Assembly: GCA_037833965.1 (NCBI GenBank) | Contig: AP031351.1 | Span: 5,592,501-5,656,500 of the forward strand | Source of the DNA: Marchantia polymorpha subsp. ruderalis | Lineage: Eukaryota; Streptophyta; Marchantiopsida; Marchantiales; Marchantiaceae | Direction of reading: 5' to 3' | DNA: 64,000 bases | Shown here: piece after piece, positions 14,479-26,824 of the stretch | How the letters are laid out: every line of letters begins with the position of its first letter | Numbering within the stretch: the stretch's first letter is position 1 | Notes under the pieces: model-generated | What the model was told of the DNA's origin: nothing | What the model saw: only the letters and a program-made list of their open reading frames with translations | Databases searched by the model: none | Made by a program: the position numbers and the translations under genes

Positions 14479-15375
14479 TTTAAAAAGTGAATGGCTAGTT
14501 ATACTCACCCTGATGTTAATTAGACCTCACACTATACTATAAGGACATAACACATTTATTCACTCGGGTTATAGGGTACGTGTGATAAAAAGTAAACTTG
14601 GTGAGTTTCTGCCTTTCTGATCAACGTCAAAGATGTCAGGGTGTTAAAATCCACGGAGGAAGCATGACTACCAACTCCGCGTTTGAGTAGCCACGCTGTT
14701 ACTAAAACTAGACTATTGCAACATTCTATCGTAAAATGAGGTTGTTGCTCCCATTTTTTCCAAGAAGATCACCCAAGTTGATTAATGTGTAAGTCAAGAC
14801 ATTTTTAATAGTTACGTTATATGTGTAGTGGCAACTAGGTATGATCATGATATTCTTCACATATTTTCAATGCATGGTTTAACGTATTGGATGTACCTTC
14901 TTGATTTGACCAAAAAGTATACATTAATGCACTCTTTGTAGTTTACTTAGTTTTGGTGGGATATTGTGTTTGTAAAGTCATTGAAGATGGAATAACTCGG
15001 TGAGTTATAGATATTGTGGCTGATGTCCAAGATCTATCACAATCAGGAGTATAAATTGAATTTTGTTTTTTTGTGCATGATACATTTTGTAGTGTAGAAG
15101 CTAGGAGGTGATTTTTGGATTATGATATAATGTTTCAATAGTCAAGTTTCAGTAGGAGTGTGACTATTCCAATCCATGGTTGGTAGTCAAGCTTACTTTG
15201 TGGCTTTTGACACCATAGCATCTTTTACGTAGATTAGAAAGACTAAAACTCACAAATATTTCCTTTTTACCACATACATACTACAACATGATGGAACCAA
15301 TGAGTGACTTCTATTCAGTAGGGTAACAACCAATTAGCCCCATGCAAGGGATAACTAGTCGCACCCTTTAAAAAA
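14479..15375. mobile_element. Foldback/MITE-like element with about 255-bp diverged inverted arms
   Basis: The segment is visibly less AT-rich than its flanks and is a long imperfect inverted repeat. The left arm (14479-14733) aligns with the reverse complement of the right arm (15120-15375). Shared blocks include CTAGTTAT near 14496, GACTACCAAC at 14666 (reverse complement GTTGGTAGTC at 15179) and GACTATTG at 14711 (reverse complement CAATAGTC at 15136). The arms flank about 385 bp of unrelated DNA. No transposase frame is visible, so this looks like a non-autonomous DNA transposon or foldback element. Exact ends and target duplication could not be fixed. Confidence 0.6.
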
Positions 15376-18300
15376 TACAAACCACTAAATAATTTGTATA
15401 TTGTGGATTCTTTGTAATTATATATACAATTAAAACATTCATATCAATCATTACTCACTAATTTGAAAAAAATATTTTAATGATGGATATAATGACAATG
15501 ATAATATGAAATTTAGATGCTAAAGTTGAATTTTCAATTATTATAAGTATGAAATCCAATCTAAATTATTAATTCAAATCTCATTGTTAATTTATTATCA
15601 ACAATAATTTATTTTGATTAATTTTGATATATATAGTATTTTAAATTTACTCATATTCAGTTGAGTATCAATGTTTTATCAAAATATAACTTGATCAAAG
15701 AAGTAAAAACAATTTAATCAAATTTTCTAAGTCAATTGTTTTGAACTATATTTTATCTAATATATATTTTACAATTGAAATATATATAATCAACATGATA
15801 AATAATAATAAGATTTTATGACATATTTGAAACTAAATAACTCATTTATGCCATATATAACTATATTAATTAATTAAATTCAAATAAATGTATTTTAAAC
15901 AAATTTATGTTATCATATTGTTTATAGAACAATTTTGTTCTTTGATAAATGTAATAAAATTTCATTCAACAATAATAATAACGGAATCACACATACAATG
16001 AACATCCAAATACACATGCATAGTCAACATTTCATACATATGATTTATCATTATGTGCCAAGTCAATGAAAATTATAAATTTCAAAAAGATAAATAACGA
16101 CAAAAATGCCACTAAAAGTTTAGCTCTATCTTCTATATCATATGATCATATACTTTGACTTATTTAACTTTACTAATGTTTTTCAACCTAGTCAATTTGT
16201 ACAACAAGTTATTTTACTCTTTGTGTACAATTTTTTTTAATGTTAATATCTACAGTAACACTTTAATTATTTCATTACCAACAGATGAAAAAATTCACTA
16301 TCATTGATAACAATTAAGATAAATTTTTTATTTTTTAAATTTTGGTAAATTATTTGCAAAACCAAATGCAATTATTGATCATTGTTAGCACAACTACAAC
16401 AAGAGATGTAAAAAATCTGTACAAAATTGATTTTGCATTGAGTGCAAAATTGTATCATAATTATTGATCAACTTAACACAAAATCTTATAGACTTTACAT
16501 ATCATGATTTTTATGTAGATTTATTATCGCAAGATTTAGTTTATTTTTTGTACCATGCTATTTGTCAACAATTCATAGTTTCATTTATTAAACATCTTGA
16601 TAGCTCTTGCCAACAAAAAACTCACTTCGTGAGCTTACAAGAATATCCAATCAAATCAAAACTTTTGCATGCAAAAAAATAATATATATCTTATTAAAAA
16701 GTTGTGTCAAAACTTTAATCCTTGTCAAAAGCTTACAACAAAACTTTGATTCTCTTGTTGTTCATGAATAGTTGATAGTGACAAAAGCTTATAAGCTTGG
16801 GTAATAGAGCATCCAAACCTCAAAAAAATTAGATTGATGAACATATAATTGAATCTTGTCAAAGAACATAAAACTGAATCATAAAAAATCATTATACATA
16901 TTTTACGTCATACTTCTTCAAAAAAGATGTTGACTTGTTTAGACAAAACAAAATACATAAACTACACAACAAATGTTTCTTATTTGCGATAACAACATCA
17001 AGATGTAAATAAAACTTATGACAGTTTGGAAATAACTATGAAGTTTGAACGCTAAACTTTAAAACATCATGACAATTGTTGATGTTTACAATAAGAAACC
17101 AACTTATTACAATGAAACATGATTGTCATTTATACATATAGAGAAATATATATCAATCTTATGTCACAACGAATAATACTTAGTATAATCTAGAACAATA
17201 AAATCAATGGTAAAAAACATATTAAGTCAATAGCAATTGAATTTTGAAAGTAAAATTAATATATATTATGCAGATCTTATTTTAATTATAAATTCTCCAT
17301 AAAAAAGACGCAAATAAAAAAGTAGACTATTTTAGACGGATTTCATGAATAATTATAAGTCAAACCAAGACATACTATGACATATATCTAGATTTAGATG
17401 AAAACTTTAACTTATGTGTAATGACAAAAAAAATTTGAATGTTATTCTAACACAATTAGATACAAGAAGGTTTTATCTTGATAATAGGTCTATATTATGA
17501 AAAGTTAACTTGATATTAAGATTCAAAAATCAAGTAAAAAAATTGTAAAACATCTGCAAGTCTGACTTTGAATTGAAGCAGAAATGAAGCATATCCAATT
17601 TGTGTTAAATATAAAAGAAAAATATCTTTATTTTAGCAAGTTTCTATTATTTTGCATCAACAATGAAAAATAACAAATGTTAAATTGATGTTTTTTTTTG
17701 CTAATTGCAAATATTACAGTTAATACAAAATCAAAAAATATTTAAAAGATTCAAATTGAAACAATATCTTTTACTTTTTTTGATCCATTGGATATTTCCA
17801 CATTAAAACGTAAACATGACTTTAAAAAGTAAGATTTACATAGCAAAATGCAATAGACAATATAATAGAGTGCATTGAATTAGTGTTTGAACCTTAATGT
17901 ACATAAAGTAAAATGCAAAATAATTGTGTGAAATCTTTTTTTATACAATGCAAAGCACAACACAATTCAATATATATTGCAAGGATTGAATTTCAAGCCT
18001 ATATCATAAAAATGTTGAACTCACAATATGCAAGCTACCATTTGTTTAAGATTGCAATAAATCAAACTGCATGCATGAAACATTGAAAATTTAATGTTAC
18101 ATGCAGGAATCATAGTGTGTTGCATGTATAGATTTAAATCTTCATTATTTATATCAATGTTTGTTTTTTGCACTTCATGCATCATGATTATCATAGTATA
18201 TTGCATTTTTTTCATTGATATTAGTGATGTTTGCTTCTCAGAAAAGTGATTTTGATCAAATTTAAATTTGAGAGATTAAATTACCTCTTTTGTTTGCGTT

Positions 18301-20040
18301 TTATTGCTTACTAAGCTTAGAAATTGTTCTTTTTGTAACCAATGACAACCTTATATAAATTTAAAGCAAGTTTAATTTTATCTCCATGAGATCGTGAAAA
18401 TTTTTGTATCCATGTTTTTATAATATTAGATTTGTAATATATAATTATGTATCATGACAATTGTCTATATGATAAATACTCGTTGTCTATATGTGTTTGT
18501 TACATTTTTCATTAACATCAAACTTACTCCCTCTATTGTTGACTCTACAATGTATGCTTGTGCTATGAGTTGTATTTATGATAATCTTATGTTGCTTACA
18601 ATATATGCATAAGGTTAAGAATTCTCATCACAAAAGCTCAAGATCAAATCCATGAACCATACTTGATTTATAAATATTCTGCCCCAAAAAATACAACAAT
18701 ATACTTCAAATACAAAGAATAATTTGAGCTTGCATGAGATTATCTTGAAAGTTTGCATTGATCAAAATTAATCTACATTCATATAATTTAATATATAATA
18801 TAAAATTGTTTAGTTGACATTTGTTTCAAATTATATGATGCAGTTTGGTTTAACTTATAATATAGAGGGAAAAATCAGATTAATTTGTATAGACAAATCT
18901 GGTTTAAATCATCGATATTAACATGAAATTATCTATAATTAAATACCTATGTATTTTATCTTGGAACCTCAATATTTAAAAAAATTTAAAAAATTATTCA
19001 TAAAATTATTTTTTTATAAAAAATTAATATTTATTTAATATTGACAAATTGTGGTTTACATGTGAAAAATTGTGGTTTAATAATATTACATTGTGAATTG
19101 AATGTACAAGTAAGTTCATTCTTATTGACCAAACAATCAGAAAATTTAATATTCAAGATACCAATTAACTGTTTTGAGCTAAATGTTTGAAGGCGACATA
19201 TATATATATATATATATATATCTATATCTATCTTTTCAAATATTTTTTGCAGTGAAAAAATATTTCTAATAATATCAAAAATATTTATTTTTCAATCAGA
19301 TCATATGAAACATTCCATGACAATTCTGCACACGAAAACATCATATTGTAACATAAAATATCTCGATAATCTTCAGTTTCTTTGATAATAATAGTTGCTC
19401 TTGATTGTAGTTTTACAAATGAAATTGTTGATTTGAAACATGAATTTAGAAAATATTTGTCTCTTCTAAAATTCAAATGTCTACGATGAAAGAGTGAGTA
19501 TGACGTCATGTTTCAAGATCGGTAATTAAATGTTAATGTTTAAATTTTAATTTCTAATTTTTTTTTGTCCCTTGCTGAAGTAAAATGCGTACAATGTTTC
19601 AAATTTGTTACAAGTATTATCAAATATTTTGAGATAAGACAGTGATGGGTTTGACTTCATTCATCGAAGCCAAGCTATATATGTGTTGTGATAGCATGAT
19701 AATCTTTCATGTGACCATGGATAATGTGTTGCTAGTGAGATTTACTTATATATTTGTTTATTTTGATAAACGGTAACATATTTATCTCCTTTTGTACTTT
19801 TGATTTGTATGATGTTGCGAAGTCACCAGCACATAAGCAATATGAGCTTGAATATCATTGGATATTGAAATGTTTCATTTAATTTACTGGCTTTGAAGTT
19901 ATATAAAGTGTCATGTATATATTTTGATTTTGAGAAGATGAATGTAAATTATCCATTTGGCTTACTGCAGAGCATATTTTGAACACAATTTTGCATTTTT
20001 TTATATACAGAGCACTGGTTCGTGATATGAACACGAGAAC
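15376..20040. other. AT-rich gene desert, right part
   Basis: Continuation of the AT-rich block. The longest open frames (for example 16464-16682 plus and 19285-19509 minus) encode 64-74 residues of AT-driven composition without a recognisable motif or supporting splice sites. It holds a TA microsatellite at about 19197-19222. Composition starts to recover near 20030, ahead of the apyrase gene. I see no gene here. Confidence 0.7.
19197..19222. repeat. (TA)n microsatellite
   Basis: Uninterrupted alternating TA of about 26 bp, followed by related CTATAT units up to about 19232. This is a simple repeat within the AT-rich desert with no apparent link to a gene. Confidence 0.9.
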
Positions 20041-21353
20041 AAACTGTCATATTTGATGTATTCTAAAATGCACCGAGGCTAAGAGGTCGCTAGATTTAGG
20101 TAGCTGTAAATGATCTCGGGTGGTGTAGTATTAAATCTCCAATTCGATGCTCAAGTGGCGAATTGCACGGTTAGTTTGATCCTCGCATGACATAAAGTGG
20201 TAACAAAAAAAAAGAGGAAAGATCTTGTTTTTTTTGTTATTTGGCTGCGCTTGGAAGTAGTTCCTTCGGATAACCGACAGGACGATGTGGCAAATAAATA
20301 ATAAATAAACGAAGGATGGAAAGAAAGTCGAAAAGGAAGCAAGCGAGAGGGCTTTTGGCCGGAAGAGGAAGGAAGAGACAAAGCAGAGGAAAAGTGCAAA
20401 TGGAAATGTGGGAGAGTGGCCGAAGAGCGAGAGAGAGACGTGCATTGACGGAGCGCGAGAAGGCGCGAGGGAGCGCCACTTTGCGCGACGCGAGAGGGAG
20501 AGAGAAAGAAAGAAAGAAAGCGAGGGGCCGGCGGAGAAAGAGAAAGAGCCCGCGTTTGAAATGTGCATCCCGACGCTCCTCCGTGGCTCACGACGTGACG
20601 TGGGCGCGGTGGTCGCCTCCACGACCGAGCACTCATTGGGTGCGACCTGCGTCGCCCGGCGCCCGTCGCGCGCCGGGGCCGGAGAGGCAGGCAGGCAGGC
20701 GTTGACAAGTAGCGAGCGGGGCCCGGCGGAAGGAGGAGGAGGAGGTGGGGAAGAAAGTGGCGATGCGCTGAAGAAGAAGCGGCAGCGGCAGCAGCACAAG
20801 GAACGACGAGGACGACGACGAAGAAGGAGAAGGAGGAGGAGGATCTGCAGCAGCAGACTCTGCGAGGGAGGAGACGAGAGAGAGGAGTGATGAGATGATG
20901 AGCGGGGATGGGGTGGGGCGAGCTCCGCGCAGAGGGAGAGCATTGAGAGCATGGAGGAAGGAGAAAGATGTGGAGATGGTGGACGGCGGCATGCAGCAGT
21001 AGGAGGAGGGGGAGGTGCCGAGAGAGAGAGAGAGATAGAGACAAGCGCGCGAGGAGTGCACGCGGTGTCTGGGCGGATCCATCGAATCGAGCAGGGCGGT
21101 TGCCGGTTGATTTTGCGCTGAGAGAAGATTAAGATCTGATCGCCGAGGCGGACGAAGAAGTGGTGTGGCAAAGTGTCGTGTCCGGTCCGAGGAAGATTGA
21201 ATCAATCGGTCGATTTTTTTCTAAGCCTAACGACTCGTGGGTGGGTGGGTCGGTCGGTCGGTCTGTGAGTCAGAGCAGTCGCGGAAGAAACGTATCGGAC
21301 CTGCGGGGGTTTGAGGATTTTACCGGGCGGTTGTGGGGGTAGAATGTGAGAGA
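20041..21353 (+). promoter_or_regulatory. Promoter and purine-rich 5' leader region of the apyrase gene
   Basis: Between the AT desert and the apyrase start, the plus strand becomes GC- and purine-rich: GAGAG tracts at 20425-20530, GGAGGA tracts at 20728-20750, GAC/GAA repeats at 20805-20845 and a GA repeat at about 21020-21036. Later GGTGGGTC/GGTCGGTC repeats lie at 21239-21265. The 5' UTR probably begins somewhere in 20900-21200; no TATA box stands out. A start-stop AUGUGA lies at 21344-21349, five bases ahead of the main AUG. Long open frames on either strand here, up to 346 codons on the minus strand, are low-complexity artefacts. Confidence 0.55.
21344..21349 (+). promoter_or_regulatory. 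Minimal start-stop upstream ORF (AUGUGA)
   Basis: ATG at 21344-21346 is followed immediately by the stop TGA at 21347-21349. It lies four bases before the apyrase start codon at 21354 and in a different frame. If it is in the mRNA, ribosomes initiating here would terminate at once. Start-stop elements are known to stall ribosomes or lower downstream translation in plants (AUGUAA in Arabidopsis NIP5;1). A regulatory role here is inference. Confidence 0.6.
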
Positions 21354-24300
21354 ATGAGCAGTAATGGGTTGGGAGTAGGGAGCTCATCCATGCGCCGTTC
21401 GACTTCTCAATCTCAGAAAATGGACATGCCCAAGCTGCAGGCGCGCATGAGCTCCCCCTTTCCCCCTCATAAAACACAGCTGCCCCCTCGCTACCAGGTA
21501 AATCCTGGCCCCTGGCGCTCATCTTGTCGACGCAACACATGGATATTTTTGGGCATGCTGTTACTTCTGTCCTTCTTCTTATATCTCATTTCGATCACCA
21601 GAGGCATGCTACTCTCCAGCCACTTTCCCAGGAGGGCAGGTAGCAATAAGGGCTACGCGGTAATCATAGATGCGGGAAGCTCCGGATCTCGTCTTCACGT
21701 GTTTCAGTACATCAAGGAGGGCTCCATTCCCCTCCTGGTCCACAAGGGCAAGGATTCGCTCTCTCTGAAAACTCGGCCTGGTCTCTCGTCCTTCGCATCC
21801 AACCCCAAGGCGGCAGGAACATCCCTGGACAGGCTTTTGGAGTTCGCGAAGGAAAATGTTCCCGAGAAAGACAGAGGCACTACTCCTCTGTATTTGATGG
21901 CGACTGCAGGATTGCGCTTATTGGATGTGGGTGTTCAGGATGCCATTCTGGAATCTTGTAGAGATGTACTCAGATTGGGAGGTTTCATGTTCAAAGATGA
22001 GTGGGCCTCTGTTATTACAGGTAAGTTACTCTCCATCTGATCTTCCTTGTTTCCCGTTCTAAAGCGTCAGTGTCCATAAGTTTCTGTGTAAAATTTGCAA
22101 GTTTTCACCAGGTTTTTAGCAACGATCTCTCGAAGCACCATCGGTTTATCTTGTGTATATTCATCGGGCGCATCGGTTGTGGAATAGTTAATCTTTTGGG
22201 CATCTCGTGGGCCTCACTGCACTCTGACACTCAAGTTACAGTGAACGGCAAAGAAATTGGTGATTTACCTTTGCTGTTCATTGTCTCACAGATGTAGCAT
22301 TGTGGAAATTTAAGAACCTTTGTAGTCAATCTCGGTCTGCACTCCAGTTGAACTCCACGTTTTGACTCCTTAATTGACCAACGGCTTTACGGTCCCGTAG
22401 AGCAGTACGTGTAGCGGAATGCATTTGCAACCGCGTCCGTCCACTCTTTGCGTTTTCCGAAATGTCACCGTGCAAGTGAACGTAGAACCTCATTTGTACC
22501 CATATGAGTCTAGGACGATGAAAGATTCGTGTTGAGCTTTACCGGCATATTCATCACGCATTCCACTCGTACATATATCGAAGAGGCAAATGTATGGACT
22601 TACCGGTTGAATTGGAGAAACCAGCTGAAAATCGCAAGAGCTCAGATAAGAAGTGCAGAAGTTGATGGGGGAAGACTATCGCAGCCAGGGGGGTTATAAG
22701 CTTTAGAACTTCTCTATCTCAATGATAGAAAGTGGCTCAGTTTTTGTAAGATCACAACTGAGATATTTGCATCCCGTAAGTAGCCACATATAGACCAGTC
22801 TTTCTCACAAGTCTAGGGATAAAATCTGGGAGTCTCTTTTTCCAGAACATTACTTTCTGTTCCATTCTTCAACTGAAACGAACGGTGGATGCACTTACAG
22901 GGATAGATGAAGGAATTTACGCATGGGTAGCCGCAAATTACGCCCTCGGAACCCTTGGAGGAGATCCTCAGGAGACGACTGGAATTGTTGAACTCGGTGG
23001 TGCATCTGCGCAGGTTGGTTAACTATTGACGGTTGGTGTGACATTCGTCTATTTGTTGAGTTGTATTTGATGATCATGTTATCAGTGTCCAACGTGATTT
23101 TTTTGGAAAGCAATGAGGTAAAAGGTGCGAGCTGTGCGACAAGCCTGAGAGCGGATGCGGCTAGTAAGCGTGGATGTGTTGTTCCGCTGTGTGACTGAAT
23201 GTAGCTATGCAAGCTACATTCAGAATTAAATTTAACTTTCCATTTCCACCAAATCTTATGCAGGTGACTTTTGTTCCAGAGGTTGTTCCTCCCCCAGCTT
23301 TCCGGCATGAGCTCTATCTTGGGGGTGTCACGTACACATTGTACACCTACAGCTTTCTTCAGTTTGGTCAGGTGAACACCACGTTTATTGCTTGAGTATG
23401 ACTGAGTGTTCGATTTATGGGCAATAAGCGCTACGCCAGGTCTGGTGCTGATTTTGATGATTCACAATCACTCGCAGGAAGCAGCATGGGAGAAATTGCT
23501 AGAAATGATTACAGCGGGAGTCCTGAAGACAAGTAAGAGGGCTGACCAATTCCAACCACTAAAGCGTCATTTTTTATTACATCATTAATCTGACTGCATC
23601 ATACGTGGGTAGTCACACCTCACTGTTGTTGCTACCTACTAAGAATGGAGTGAAAATCTAGTTATTTGAATGACCTGACTGGTTTGTCGAGTCGGTTGCC
23701 AGCTTTTAGCTTCTGACTTTGTACGGTGTGGGTGCTTGAACAGCATTATCTGAAGCAGAACATGAAGACGTCGTGGTGGATCCTTGCACTCCTCGAGGTT
23801 ATGTCTTCAAGCAGAATAGTATTATCAGTGAAGTCACCAACGAACAAAGTGTGAAGGAGGCTATTCCATCAATTCGTTCTGCCGGAAACTTCACTGATTG
23901 TCGAAGAGCAGCTCTTGCTCTTCTGCAGAGAGGGCGAGGTATGAGTTCCCACTTCTGGCGGTGCATGCTCTACGCAAACTATTTGTTGGAAGTTTCTCTA
24001 TATATCTGCAATTCCTTTCTAACCCCAAGTCGTAAATTCTCACTCTCTCTATCTTTAACTTATTCTATGTACCTGTGGTTCACAGGAACATGTTCTCGAC
24101 TCCTAAAAGTTTCCCTTGTCTTTTTTCTGGTGTTGCAGTCTTACATGGTCGCCTGAAGTTTTAGTGCAGTCTATAGTACTGTTACGGGGTTGTTAGAAAA
24201 TCAATTCCCTCTTAGATAGTCGTTTCCTCATTCTTCCCTGTCTCTCCCTCCTTGGGAACTATCATCTCATTATATACGTAATTTTTATCGTATATTATGT

Positions 24301-26824
24301 TTCAGTCTAGCTGTCAATCTAACTTTGACTTGAATGAATCAACCTTACCCCGTGAATTTATAAGCCTTAGAACAAATATTCAGACCTAACCAGTAATGTC
24401 TAGATTGGTAATATGCGCATTACTATTATGAATGACTTCCGATCTTGGAAATGATAACACTTTTGAACTTGATCTAAGACTCAGGTTTGTTTCAGCTGTA
24501 TGCAAGATCGACCCTGCGATAAACTTTATTCGCTAGTATGTGCTAGTCGTATCGTCAATATAATAGTCCTTGCTTCCTTGCTGGACCATGCCAGTGAAGA
24601 AAGGAATAGGGTATCTGAAGGAGAATGTAGAGTATCAGTCGTTTCTTGTAGTGGGACGTATTCCCTTATATAGAGGGATGTGGAAGCTCAAGTGTAAACC
24701 AAGAAATACTTGAAGAGCCCATGAACTCAACTTGTTCTGTTGAATGAAACCAGAAGAATTATTTGCCAACCAGTGTCAGTTTTGGGCCTTGATTCTAGGC
24801 TAAGAATTTGGAATTCAATCTTGACATCACCGTCTCTAGATTTTGGTATTGTGGTAAGTCCCTCTAATTTTTTCAAAGGCGGCGCAACAAATCAGATCAT
24901 GGGCAGAGGTTTCGTTTCATACGGCTTCCAAATGGCAGGATTGTTCCCACCAAATTGAAAGAGCAACTTAAACGCTTTTTCAGCTCTCAGGAAGATTAGG
25001 TCAAAACTTTATTCCTTGTGAATGGAGGGCTTCCGGAAAATGTGACCGAATAAAGGCAAGAAAGTAGCTGTTCCTGCTTGCAGTGAAGACAAAAGTGAAA
25101 GCTAAAACTTTAGCCTTTAGAGACTAGTTTAGTTGTCGGTAACAAGTCTGAGTTAAAAACCCTGCAAGCAAGGCAGCAGTCTTGTACTAATTCATGTCTA
25201 GGGTTCTTTTTCTGAAACGATTCTCTTGGCCGTAATGGTCCAAACTTACTCTTTTTCATCTTTGTCAAGAAGTACTAGAATCGACAAAAACTAGAACACC
25301 GAAGTGTAAATTCTATGTAGAGACGAAAGGAGAGACATCAACTTTACATAACTTTTGAGTTGTAGCAATTACCAAATTTGTAGGCTTGCAGTGGTCTTCT
25401 ACGCTGATAGTTTCTAGATATTGCATCTTGTTTGAGACAAGCTGAAACCTTAAGTAATGGTTCCATGTCGAAGTCGTGTTTGAATTCTCTCAATGAGAAG
25501 GAACGTTATTCTCTTCGTTGATTTTTGGTGTCTTGTATTGGAGTGCACATTCTTGCGTAAGTTACGTTGATTTTTGGTGTCTTGTATTGGAGTGCACATT
25601 CTTGCGTAAGTTACGTGTCGTAGGATTCAACTAAATTGAATAGTACATGGAGTCTCAACACTAGTGGGTGATTAGGTGCCTCACAGACTACTATTTATGG
25701 AGAGTTTCATATGGTGTTCTGTTTGTGGTGATGTCCTCTTGCAGATAATTGCCTGTACAAGAAGTGTGCAATCGGATCGGCTTTTGTTCCTGAGTTGCGA
25801 GGAAAGTTTTTTGCCACTGAAAATTTTTACTACACTTCTGAGGTTAGTTTTTGTTTTTGGATGGCTACGGTCCACTCGCTCTGAGTCGCGGAATATAGCC
25901 GAATGCGCCGTTTTGGTAGCAAAATGTCCGGGTTACTGTTCTGAATTACAGGTTTAGTCTTTAAGTATACATACATGAAATCATATGCAGCATGTCCGAG
26001 CGACTGATTTCTTCCAGACTGGTTGCATTAAACTAAATCGTTGATACTAGTCATTCGTCATGGCTACTTGTCATAGTTGTAATAAAATTCCGATGAACGT
26101 TTCTGGATTGGAAATATTCAATGCGCTACACTGTTGACTTTCATTCTGATGCAAAGTTCATCGTTTGACGTCCTGATGCTATGGTGGTTTTCCAGTTTTT
26201 TGGATTGCCATCAACAACCTCCCTTGCAGAGATGGAACTTGCAGGACAGCATTATTGTGGTGAAGACTGGAAGACACTACAACAAAAGCATCAAGGCATG
26301 GAGACAGAGGACCTGCTCAAGTACTGCTTCTCAACAGCCTATATCGTAGCTTTGCTCCATGACACCCTTGGAGTCGACATGCGTGACGACAGGTCCCGAT
26401 CTTTGTCCCAAGCCTCTTATTTTTATCGCAACACAAAGTGATAATGTGTATGATGAAATTGAAGTGAAGATGAATCAGTGTAGGTTGCCTAAGTGAATCT
26501 AGTGTGCTATTGTAGCTCTGTTCTAAAGTTTGTACATGGTTTACTTGTGGCAGGGTACGTTTCACGAATCGCGTAGGAGAGGTGCCTCTAGACTGGGCTT
26601 TAGGAGCTCTGATCGTCCATCTAGAAAATGACAACTTTGGGGAGGTTCCACCAGTATGGTTATTCGGAGAGGAGTCATTCAGGATCTTTGCAATATTGGG
26701 GTGCGTGGTCCTATTAGGTTTTGTGGTATGGATGATCATGCGATTCCGAAGGCCACATTTGAAAACTATTTACGATCTAGAAAAGGGTCGATATATCACC
26801 ACAGCAGCCCGGAGTCATAGATAA
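21354..26824 (+). CDS. APY6/7: GDA1/CD39 nucleoside triphosphate diphosphatase (apyrase), APY6/APY7-like, 567 aa
   Basis: Hydrolyses nucleoside tri- and diphosphates, probably on the lumenal side of the Golgi. Exons: 21354-22020, 22901-23013, 23264-23371, 23478-23532, 23744-23938, 25745-25842, 26196-26392, 26554-26824; total 1704 nt with consistent phases. It has an N-terminal cytosolic tail, a first membrane anchor at residues about 62-81 and a second near 520-541. Apyrase conserved regions appear in order: DAGSSGSR (106-113), MATAGLR, WVAANYALG, GIVELGGASAQ, then YCFSTAYIVALLHDTLG and DWALGA. The cytosolic tail ends LKTIYDLEKGRYI, a hallmark shared with Arabidopsis APY6 and APY7, which act in pollen wall formation. 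All catalytic regions are intact. The start is the first in-frame AUG. Intron 5 is unusually long (1.8 kb). The last intron's donor (GTCCCG) is weak but required by phase. It converges on SKI2. Confidence 0.93.
25517..25614 (+). repeat. Perfect 49-bp tandem duplication in apyrase intron 5
   Basis: Two identical 49-bp units, 25517-25565 and 25566-25614, sit head to tail. Each begins GTTGATTTTTGGTGTC and ends GCGTAAGTTAC. Identity over the full unit implies a recent duplication. Each unit contains GTAAGT, a consensus 5' splice site, so intron 5 carries a duplicated cryptic donor 130-180 bp ahead of exon 6. Confidence 0.95.

Noticed and set aside
20131-21205. Large minus-strand ORFs (up to 346 codons) opposite the apyrase leader
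   Set aside because: Ser/Leu/Pro-rich translation of the purine-rich leader read backwards; several frames open at once, which is a composition effect.
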